DNA of 5,791 nucleotides from Myxococcales bacterium (GTDB lineage Bacteria > Myxococcota > Bradymonadia > UBA7976 > UBA1532), in NCBI GenBank assembly GCA_020430675.1, contig JAGQJJ010000297.1, positions 1 to 5,791 of the forward strand, written 5' to 3'. The translations under genes and the position numbers were made by a program. The number at the start of each line of letters is the position of its first letter. Within the stretch, counting starts at the first letter, position 1. Below, in pieces: positions 1 through 4,433 of this stretch. The notes under the pieces are model-generated. The model had not been told where the DNA came from and made no database searches. It worked only from the letters and a program-made list of their open reading frames with translations.

Positions 1-433
1 TCTTGGCGACGTTGACAAAAACCGGCACCGGCCGCGGCGCGCGCAGGCGCTCGACCGCCGCTCCAACGCCACCGTTGTTGAGGCCCATGCGGTTGATCAG
101 CGCGCCGTCTTCGGGCAGGCGGAACAGGCGCGGCCGCTCATTGCCCGGACAGGCCCGCGCGGTCACCGAGCCGACCTCGACAAAAGCAAAACCCAGCGCC
201 GCCATCGCGTCGACGTGGCGCGCGTCTTTGTCGAAGCCGGCGGCGAGCCCGATCGGGTGGTTGAAGCGCTGGCCGAAGGCCTCGACTGGCGCCGATCCGG
301 GACGACAGAAGCGTCGGATCAGCGCGTCGACGCCCGGCGTCGCCAACGCGCCGTGCAGGGCGGCGAGGGTGAGCCGGTGGGCGTCTTCGGGGGGCAGTCG
401 AAAGAGCAGGCGCGCGACTTGGGGGTAGAGCAT
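1..433 (-). CDS. pyrD: Dihydroorotate dehydrogenase (quinone), class 2, N-terminal part
   Basis: Class 2 dihydroorotate dehydrogenase oxidises dihydroorotate to orotate in de novo pyrimidine synthesis and passes electrons through FMN to membrane quinone. Only the first 144 codons are present; the rest lies beyond the left edge. The N-terminus MLYPQVARLLFRLPPEDAH matches the short helical membrane-associating domain that marks class 2 enzymes. The FMN-barrel motifs follow in order: GLAAGFDKD (about residues 62-70, with the FMN-contacting Lys at 69), VEVGSVT (85-91), PRLFRLPEDGALINRMGLNN (101-120) and the strand PVFVNVAK at the edge. The ATG at 433 is the first start after an in-frame stop at 460-458. 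No good Shine-Dalgarno precedes it. The gene is divergent from dnaN. Family assignment is very sure; completeness of the gene cannot be judged. Confidence 0.95.
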   Translation of the reverse strand, partial: MLYPQVARLLFRLPPEDAHRLTLAALHGALATPGVDALIRRFCRPGSAPVEAFGQRFNHPIGLAAGFDKDARHVDAMAALGFAFVEVGSVTARACPGNERPRLFRLPEDGALINRMGLNNGGVGAAVERLRAPRPVPVFVNVAK

Positions 434-435
434 GA

Positions 436-453
436 CCGGCGCAGGGTAGCCGG
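436..453 (-). promoter_or_regulatory. Hairpin abutting the pyrD start codon
   Basis: CCGGC (436-440) and GCCGG (449-453) are perfect inverted repeats with an 8-nt loop, ending 2 nt upstream of the pyrD ATG in transcript order. The stem covers the place where a ribosome binding site should be, and no clear Shine-Dalgarno is otherwise visible. In enteric bacteria pyrC and pyrD are controlled by a leader hairpin that blocks the ribosome site under pyrimidine excess. A comparable role here is inference only; a 5-bp GC stem also arises easily by chance in this composition. Confidence 0.3.
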
Positions 454-476
454 AAAATCAGGGGCGCGCATCGGTC

Positions 477-497
477 AAAAAGCCCGTTGGCGGGGCT
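477..497 (-). terminator. Possible intrinsic terminator/attenuator in the pyrD leader
   Basis: Read on the minus strand, AGCCC (497-493), a 7-nt loop and GGGCT (485-481) form a perfect 5-bp stem. It runs into five consecutive Ts (481-477), the layout of a Rho-independent terminator. It lies about 43 nt upstream of the pyrD ATG on the same strand, so it would cut transcripts heading into pyrD. That fits an attenuator, or a block on transcription leaving the candidate origin region. The stem is short, so function is uncertain. Its right arm overlaps the first unit of the 11-bp repeat array. Confidence 0.33.
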
Positions 498-550
498 GTG
501 AAATGCCTGTGGACGGCCTGTGATCTGGCTGTGCGCAGATCGTGGAGAAA
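496..550. repeat. Five-unit 11-bp phased CTGTG array
   Basis: CTGTG recurs at 496, 507, 518 and 529, an exact 11-bp period. A fifth decayed unit, TCGTG, follows at 540. The units are CTGTGAAATGC, CTGTGGACGGC, CTGTGATCTGG, CTGTGCGCAGA and TCGTGGAGAAA. TGTG is the invariant half of the reverse-strand DnaA box TGTGNATAA, and the second unit extends it to TGTGGA. A spacing of about one helical turn places all units on one DNA face, as expected for cooperative binding of a protein such as DnaA. The periodicity is seen directly; the binding protein is inferred. Confidence 0.6.
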
Positions 551-572
551 CCGATGCAAGAAGACATCCCCG

Positions 573-581
573 GTCTGCACA
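573..581 (+). promoter_or_regulatory. DnaA-box-like site
   Basis: GTCTGCACA agrees with TTATNCACA at 7 of 9 positions, counting the N, with the CACA half intact. It forms part of the first copy of the TGCACACAG repeat. Confidence 0.3.
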
Positions 582-607
582 CAGTCATCTCCCGCGGATG
601 CACACAG
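576..607 (+). repeat. Direct repeat TGCACACAG, two copies 23 bp apart
   Basis: The 9-mer TGCACACAG occurs at 576-584 and 599-607. Each copy contains the CACA half of a DnaA box. The start-to-start distance of 23 bp is close to two helical turns. The repeats sit between the CTGTG array and the A+T-rich core. Confidence 0.5.
596..604 (+). promoter_or_regulatory. DnaA-box-like site
   Basis: GGATGCACA agrees with TTATNCACA at 7 of 9 positions, and the seven 3' bases ATGCACA fit fully. It overlaps the second TGCACACAG copy. Confidence 0.35.
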
Positions 608-610
608 GCA

Positions 611-700
611 AACAGAGTGCTTTTATCTTGAAATTTCGATGAGTTGTAGAGATATACCCACGATTCACAGGCCTTACGATGAAGATGATTGATCAAGAAC
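611..700. other. A+T-rich segment, possible DNA unwinding element
   Basis: A hand count gives about 56 A/T in 90 bases (62%), rising to about 70% in 621-660, against roughly one third in the surrounding genes. It contains TTTTATCTTGAAATTTC (621-637) and GATATA (651-656). It lies between the CTGTG/TGCACACAG repeats and the GATC palindromes. This is the only clearly A+T-rich stretch in the window. It fits an origin unwinding element, or simply the shared promoter zone of the divergent genes. Confidence 0.45.
661..669 (+). promoter_or_regulatory. DnaA-box-like site
   Basis: CGATTCACA agrees with TTATNCACA at 7 of 9 positions, and ATTCACA fits fully. A weaker CCCAC-type site (654-662, 6 of 9) abuts it on the left. 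It lies inside the A+T-rich segment. Confidence 0.38.
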
Positions 701-725
701 TCCTTCGATCGATCCTCTGATCAGA
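689..725. repeat. Cluster of GATC-centred palindromes
   Basis: Three perfect palindromes follow each other: TTGATCAA (689-696), TCGATCGA (705-712) and TCTGATCAGA (716-725). They contain four GATC sites in 32 bp (691, 707, 711, 719). Two further GATC sites lie at 522 and 538. GATC is the Dam methylation target, and GATC clusters mark enterobacterial origins. Whether this organism has a GATC methylase is unknown, and GATC is also common in the nearby coding DNA. Confidence 0.45.
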
Positions 726-732
726 ATCCACA
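724..732 (+). promoter_or_regulatory. DnaA-box-like site
   Basis: GAATCCACA agrees with TTATNCACA at 7 of 9 positions, and ATCCACA fits fully, the same core as the strong TTATCCACA box. It begins next to the last GATC palindrome. Confidence 0.4.
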
Positions 733-791
733 CCTCGTCCGAGCCCGCCCGGCGCGCGGTCATTCGGCGTTGCAAAGCGTGGGCATTCTGG

Positions 792-800
792 TTATTCACC
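792..800 (+). promoter_or_regulatory. Best DnaA-box candidate, upstream of dnaN
   Basis: TTATTCACC differs from TTATNCACA only at the last base (8 of 9), the best match in the region. It ends 34 bp before the dnaN ATG, so bound DnaA could repress or tune the dnaN-recF-murA transcript as well as serve an origin. Confidence 0.45.
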
Positions 801-823
801 GGGGTCGCTTGAAGGCGCCGATT

Positions 824-828
824 GGGAG
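824..828 (+). promoter_or_regulatory. Ribosome binding site of dnaN
   Basis: GGGAG lies 6 nt before the ATG at 835, good spacing for a Shine-Dalgarno. It supports this start, which also gives the canonical MKF N-terminus of clamp proteins. Confidence 0.75.
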
Positions 829-834
829 AACGCT

Positions 835-1950
835 ATGAAATTCGTCGTGAATCGCGACCTCTTCACCCGCGCTCTGGCCCGCTTGCAAGGCGTGCTCAGC
901 CGCAAGGCGACGCTGCCCGTGCTGTCGAATGCGCTGCTCGAAGCGCACCCCGATGGCCGGCTGCGGGTGGCAGCGACCGATCTCGACGTGACCTACGACG
1001 GGTATGTGGGCTGCCGGGTGACCGAGCCGGGGCGGATCACGGTCGACGGCAAGCGGCTGTTCGAGGTGGTCCGCAGCCTGCCGGGCGAAGAGGTCGACAT
1101 CGAAGCCGGCGAGGACGAGAAGGTCACCCTGCGCTGCAAGAACACCGAGTTCATGCTGCTCGGGCAGACCGCCGACACCTACCCTTCGCTGCCCGAGGCC
1201 AGCGGCACCAAGCTGATGCCGGTTGATGGCGAGGCCCTGCGCGAGCTGCTTGAGCGCACCAGGTTCTCGGTCTCGACCGATGAGTCGCGGCCCAACCTGA
1301 ACGGCGTCTACTTCCGCTGCATGGGCAATAACCGGGTGCGCATGGTCTCGACCGATGGGCACCGGCTCAGCCAGGGCGAGCGCGACGCGGGTCGCGGCGG
1401 CGAGATCGACGAGCGCGAGGGCGTGATCATCCCGCGCAAGGGCGTCGAAGAGTTCAAGCGGTTGCTCGATGAGGTGGGCGCCGAGGTGCGCTTCGGCTTC
1501 CTCGACAACCAGCTCGTGGTCGCCGCCGACGATCTGGTGCTGTTCGTGCGGCTCATCGCCGCGGTCTTCCCCGATTACCGCCAGGTCATCCCCAAGTCGA
1601 GCGCGCGGCGGGTGGTGCTGGAGCGCATCCCCTTCCTCAACTCGCTGCGGCGCATCGGTCTGTTGGCCAGCGAGCGCACCCATGGCGTGCGTATCGAGCT
1701 GCGCCCCGGCCGCATGACGCTGCTCAGCGACAACCCCGACCTGGGGCGCGCCCGCGAAGAGATCGAGGTCGAAGGCTATGATGGCGGCGAGCTGATCATC
1801 GCCTTCAACGCCCGCTATGTGCGCGACATCCTTTCGATTCTGACCGCGCCCAAGGTCGAGATGGCGCTTAATGAGGCGCTGTCGCCGGGCCTCTTCCGCG
1901 AGCACGAAAACGACGATTATCTCTTCGTGGTCATGCCGATGCGCATCTGA
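835..1950 (+). CDS. dnaN: DNA polymerase III sliding clamp, beta subunit
   Basis: The beta clamp is a ring-shaped homodimer that encircles DNA and tethers polymerase III and many repair proteins. The product has 371 residues, close to the usual 365-380, enough for the three clamp domains (about 1-120, 125-250 and 255-371). Family landmarks are MKFVVNRDLF at the start, LPVLSNALL (27-35), ATDLDV (47-52), STDESRPNLNGVYF (147-160), VSTDGHRLS (171-179), FPDYRQVIP (245-253), the domain III motif NARYVRDIL (325-333) and the C-terminal VVMPMRI (365-371), which helps shape the partner-binding pocket. There is no frameshift or missing segment. It is the first gene of a probable dnaN-recF-murA transcript and lies directly beside the DnaA-box-rich intergenic region. 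Confidence 0.97.
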   Translation: MKFVVNRDLFTRALARLQGVLSRKATLPVLSNALLEAHPDGRLRVAATDLDVTYDGYVGCRVTEPGRITVDGKRLFEVVRSLPGEEVDIEAGEDEKVTLRCKNTEFMLLGQTADTYPSLPEASGTKLMPVDGEALRELLERTRFSVSTDESRPNLNGVYFRCMGNNRVRMVSTDGHRLSQGERDAGRGGEIDEREGVIIPRKGVEEFKRLLDEVGAEVRFGFLDNQLVVAADDLVLFVRLIAAVFPDYRQVIPKSSARRVVLERIPFLNSLRRIGLLASERTHGVRIELRPGRMTLLSDNPDLGRAREEIEVEGYDGGELIIAFNARYVRDILSILTAPKVEMALNEALSPGLFREHENDDYLFVVMPMRI

Positions 1951-1955
1951 CCGGC

Positions 1956-3044
1956 GTGCGGGTCAATCAACTCGTCCTGCGCGACTTTCGCAATCTGGCC
2001 GCGGTCTCGATCGAGCCGCACGGCCGCTTCAACGTGCTCTGCGGCGAAAACGGCCAGGGCAAGACCAACCTGCTCGAAGCGTTGTATTGGCTGTCGACCC
2101 TGCGGCCGGCGCGGGCCACGCGCCTGCGCGAGCTGGTGCGGTGGGGCGAGAAGCAGACGCGCGTCGAAGGGCGCGTCGAGCATGAGGGCCTGCAGCACCG
2201 GCTGGCCGTCGAGGTGCGCGAGGGCGAGCGCAACGCGCTGCGCGAGGGCAAGGCGGTCAAGGCTTCGGATTACTTCGGTGCGCTGGCGGTGGTGCTCTTC
2301 ACGCCCGATGACGTGGGGCTGGTGCGCGGTTCGCCCGATGGCCGGCGCCGACTGCTCGATCGCGCGGTCTTCACCGCTCGGCCGGCGCACCTGGCGGTCG
2401 TGGTCGAGTACCGCCGGGCGCTCGAAGCGCGCAACCGCCTGCTGCGCGACGGCGCGGAGGACGCGCTGGTCGAGGTGTACGAAGCGACGCTCGCCGACCG
2501 CGGGGCGCGCCTGATGGCGGCGCGGAAGTCATTTGTCGACCGGCTGGCGCCGCGGTTTGCCGAGGTCTTTGGCACCATCGCCGGCGAAGGCCTCGCCGGC
2601 GAGCTGCGCTATCGACCCAGCCTCGATGCCGGGCTTGAAGACGGCGCCGCCGGTCTGCAAGCGGCGTGGGCGACCGATCGCGAGCGCGACCGGCAGCGGG
2701 GCTTCACCCAGCGCGGGCCGCACGCCGATGATCTGGTCTTCGGGCTGCTCGAACGCTCGGCGCGCATCTACGCCAGCCAGGGCCAACAACGCGCGATGGT
2801 GCTGGCGCTCAAGATCGCCGAGATCGAGCTTCTGCAGGCCGATCAGGGCGTCTGCCCGGTGCTCTTGCTCGATGATGTGTCGAGTGAGCTGGACCCCTTG
2901 CGCAATGCCCGGCTTTTCGCGTTTCTGGGGGGGTTTGAAGGCCAGGTCTTCATCACGACGACCGACCCGGCCTTTCTGCGGATCGACGCCGATCGCCGCG
3001 TATGGCGGGTGACCGCCGGGGTCGTCGCTGCCGAAGGGGCTTGA
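1956..3044 (+). CDS. recF: DNA replication and repair ATPase RecF
   Basis: RecF is an SMC/ABC-like ATPase that, with RecO and RecR, helps load RecA at single-strand gaps and stalled forks. The 362-residue product is of normal length. It starts with the typical LVLRDFRNL (6-14), then Walker A GENGQGKT (30-37), the RecF-type GSPDGRRRLLDRAVF (125-139), TQRGPHADDL (251-260), the ABC signature ASQGQQRAM (273-281), and Walker B VLLLDD (302-307) followed by the D-loop region SSELD (309-313) with Glu311 as the expected catalytic base. The start is GTG, 5 bp after the dnaN stop, with no clear Shine-Dalgarno, so translation is probably coupled to dnaN. No ATG in this frame would give a better N-terminus. 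The dnaN-recF pairing is classical. Confidence 0.96.
   Translation: MRVNQLVLRDFRNLAAVSIEPHGRFNVLCGENGQGKTNLLEALYWLSTLRPARATRLRELVRWGEKQTRVEGRVEHEGLQHRLAVEVREGERNALREGKAVKASDYFGALAVVLFTPDDVGLVRGSPDGRRRLLDRAVFTARPAHLAVVVEYRRALEARNRLLRDGAEDALVEVYEATLADRGARLMAARKSFVDRLAPRFAEVFGTIAGEGLAGELRYRPSLDAGLEDGAAGLQAAWATDRERDRQRGFTQRGPHADDLVFGLLERSARIYASQGQQRAMVLALKIAEIELLQADQGVCPVLLLDDVSSELDPLRNARLFAFLGGFEGQVFITTTDPAFLRIDADRRVWRVTAGVVAAEGA
3034..3039 (+). promoter_or_regulatory. Probable ribosome binding site of murA inside recF
   Basis: AAGGGG lies within the last codons of recF, 8 nt before the murA ATG at 3048. The closer GAGGG (3043-3047) touches the ATG and is too near to act alone. Confidence 0.5.
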
Positions 3045-3047
3045 GGG

Positions 3048-4331
3048 ATGGAGAAGTTCATCATCGAAGGGCGCCGGCGGCTCACCGGCACGGTGAGGCC
3101 GAGCGGGAACAAAAACGAGGCGCTGCCGGCGCTGGCGGCGACGTTGCTGACCGAAGAGCCGGTCACGCTGCGCAATATGCCGCGCATTCGCGACGTGCTG
3201 GTGATGTGCCAGGTCATCGAGCAGCTCGGGGCGACGGTGGAGTGGCTCGACGACGACACGGTGCGCATCTGCGCCGAGGGCGTGACCGAGCCCGAGCCCG
3301 ATGTGGGGCTCTGCCGCAAGGTGCGGGCTTCGATCCTGTTCGCCGGGCCGCTGGTGGCCCGCTTCGGGCGCGTGGTGCTGCCCCCGCCGGGCGGCGACGT
3401 CATCGGCCGGCGGCGGCTCGACACGCATTTCCATGCGTTTCAGGCGCTGGGCGCCAGCGTGGGCGCCGACGAGCTGTATGACATTCGCGGCGGGCGCCTG
3501 CTCGGGGCCGACATCTTCCTCGATGAAGCCTCGGTGACCGGCACCGAGAACGCGCTGATGGCCGCGGTGCGGGCCAAGGGCCGCACGACCATCCGCAACG
3601 CCGCCTGCGAGCCGCATGTGGTGCAGCTCGCCAATCTGCTGGTGGCGATGGGCGCGCAGATCACCGGCATCGGCACCAATACGCTGGTGATCGAGGGCGT
3701 GAACAAACTGTCGGGCGCCGATCACACCATCGAGAGCGATTACCTCGAGATCGGCAGCTTCATCGGCCTGGCCGCGGTGACGCGCAGCCCGTTGACCATC
3801 AGCCGGGTCAACCCCGACGCGCTGCGCATGATCCGCATGGTCTACCGGCGGATGGGCATCTACTTTCAGATCGAGGGCGACCGGCTCTTTGTGCCCGAAG
3901 ACCAGCCGATGCGCATCAAGCCCGATTATCACGGGCATGTGCCGAAGGTGGATGACGGCATCTGGCCGCAGTTTCCCACCGATCTGATGAGCATCGTGAT
4001 CACGGTGGCCACGCAGTGCATGGGCACCGTGCTCTTCTTCGAGAAGATGTTCGAGGGCCGCATGTTTTTTGTCGACCACCTGCAGAGCATGGGCGCGCAG
4101 ATCATTTTGTGCGACCCGCATCGCGTGGTGGTCAGCGGGCCGCAGACGCTGCGCGGCGGGCGCGTGCAGAGCCCCGACGTGCGCGCGGGCATGGCGCTGC
4201 TCATCGCCGGGCTGGCTTCGGTGGGCGAGACGCAGATCTACAACATCGAGCAGATCGATCGTGGATATGCCCATATCGAAGAGAAGCTGCTCAGCCTGGG
4301 GGCCGCCATCCGCCGCGCGCCGGTGGAGTGA
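3048..4331 (+). CDS. murA: UDP-N-acetylglucosamine 1-carboxyvinyltransferase with Asp at the fosfomycin site
   Basis: MurA transfers enolpyruvate from PEP to UDP-GlcNAc, the first committed cytoplasmic step of peptidoglycan synthesis. The product has 427 residues (E. coli MurA has 419) and covers both halves of the EPSP-synthase fold. Visible landmarks are SGNKNEALP (19-27, with Lys22 and Asn23), KVRASILFAGPLVARFG (91-107), the active-site loop PPGGDVIGRRRLD (113-125), TENALMAAV (166-174), ACEPHVVQLANLL (186-198), FPTDL (309-313, with the expected catalytic Asp312) and QIDRGYAHIEEKL (402-414, with Arg405). The loop residue that is Cys115 in E. coli is Asp117 here (codon 3396-3398), as in naturally fosfomycin-resistant MurA of Mycobacterium and Chlamydia. 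The ATG is 3 bp after the recF stop, so the gene is co-transcribed. A MurA paralogue with another role is possible but less likely. Confidence 0.92.
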   Translation: MEKFIIEGRRRLTGTVRPSGNKNEALPALAATLLTEEPVTLRNMPRIRDVLVMCQVIEQLGATVEWLDDDTVRICAEGVTEPEPDVGLCRKVRASILFAGPLVARFGRVVLPPPGGDVIGRRRLDTHFHAFQALGASVGADELYDIRGGRLLGADIFLDEASVTGTENALMAAVRAKGRTTIRNAACEPHVVQLANLLVAMGAQITGIGTNTLVIEGVNKLSGADHTIESDYLEIGSFIGLAAVTRSPLTISRVNPDALRMIRMVYRRMGIYFQIEGDRLFVPEDQPMRIKPDYHGHVPKVDDGIWPQFPTDLMSIVITVATQCMGTVLFFEKMFEGRMFFVDHLQSMGAQIILCDPHRVVVSGPQTLRGGRVQSPDVRAGMALLIAGLASVGETQIYNIEQIDRGYAHIEEKLLSLGAAIRRAPVE

Positions 4332-4358
4332 TCGGGGGGTTGCTCGTTCCTCGCCGCA

Positions 4359-4388
4359 TTGACGCGACGGGGTCTGACCGCCTATAAA
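4359..4388 (+). promoter_or_regulatory. Sigma-70-type promoter of ahcY
   Basis: TTGACG (4359-4364) and TATAAA (4383-4388) each match the -35 and -10 consensus at five of six positions and are separated by 18 bp. Transcription would start near 4395, leaving a leader of about 39 nt. TATAAA stands out in this G+C-rich setting. It suggests ahcY is transcribed apart from dnaN-recF-murA, although no terminator separates them. Confidence 0.65.
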
Positions 4389-4395
4389 CCCGCCG

Positions 4396-4411
4396 CCGCG
4401 AACGCCCGCGG
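4396..4411 (+). other. Small hairpin in the ahcY leader
   Basis: CCGCG (4396-4400) and CGCGG (4407-4411) can pair around a 6-nt loop at the predicted 5' end of the ahcY transcript. There is no T-tract, so it is not a terminator. The leader is too short and unlike the known SAH riboswitch. It may only stabilise the mRNA end or be a composition effect. Confidence 0.25.
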
Positions 4412-4420
4412 GATCGACCC

Positions 4421-4427
4421 GAGAGGA
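4421..4427 (+). promoter_or_regulatory. Ribosome binding site of ahcY
   Basis: GAGAGGA ends 6 nt before the ATG at 4434. This decides the start: the frame is open back to a TTG at 4359, but that TTG is the promoter -35 element and the extra 25 residues have no family counterpart. Confidence 0.75.
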
Positions 4428-4433
4428 CAATTC

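Larger units (their letters stand above)
434..834. other. Candidate replication origin / DnaA-binding intergenic region
   Basis: This 401-bp stretch between divergent pyrD and dnaN has no convincing gene. It holds, left to right: two hairpins in the pyrD leader, a phased CTGTG array (496-550), two TGCACACAG repeats, an A+T-rich core, GATC-centred palindromes (689-725), and DnaA-box-like sites of the form [A/C]TNCAC[A/C] ending 35 bp before dnaN. CTGTG-type (reverse) sites lie left of the A+T-rich core. Forward CACA-type sites lie mainly within and right of it. Bacterial origins are often found beside dnaN and combine DnaA boxes with an unwinding element. No box matches TTATNCACA perfectly and dnaA is not in the window, so the region could instead be a DnaA-regulated promoter region. 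A weak promoter for dnaN, TTGAAA (628-633), 17 bp, GATATA (651-656), lies in the A+T-rich part. Confidence 0.5.

Noticed and set aside
3..523. Plus-strand frames over the left edge
   Set aside because: The minus strand encodes an unmistakable PyrD N-terminus across the same bases; the plus-strand translations are low-complexity Arg/Ala/Ser text.
678..689. GATGAAGATGAT as DnaA-trio repeats
   Set aside because: The trinucleotides look similar, but the polarity is wrong for the 3'-[G/A]A[T/A]-5' pattern placed downstream of a forward DnaA box.
475..696. Small frames of 64-73 codons in the pyrD-dnaN intergenic region
   Set aside because: No ribosome site, no recognisable protein, and they run through the phased repeats and A+T-rich core, which are better explained as DNA sites.
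796..1905. A 369-codon minus-strand frame opposite dnaN
   Set aside because: Same composition effect: it mirrors nearly the whole clamp gene, has no family resemblance and no supporting ribosome site.
4332..4358. Intrinsic terminator between murA and ahcY
   Set aside because: There is no clear stem followed by a T-run; only G-rich sequence follows the murA stop.
4394..4433. SAH riboswitch before ahcY
   Set aside because: SAH riboswitches occur upstream of ahcY in some bacteria, but the predicted leader is only about 39 nt and lacks the conserved core I would expect.
4359..4433. TTG start at 4359 extending AhcY by 25 residues
   Set aside because: The TTG is part of the -35 element, the extension has no family match, and ATG 4434 has a good Shine-Dalgarno.
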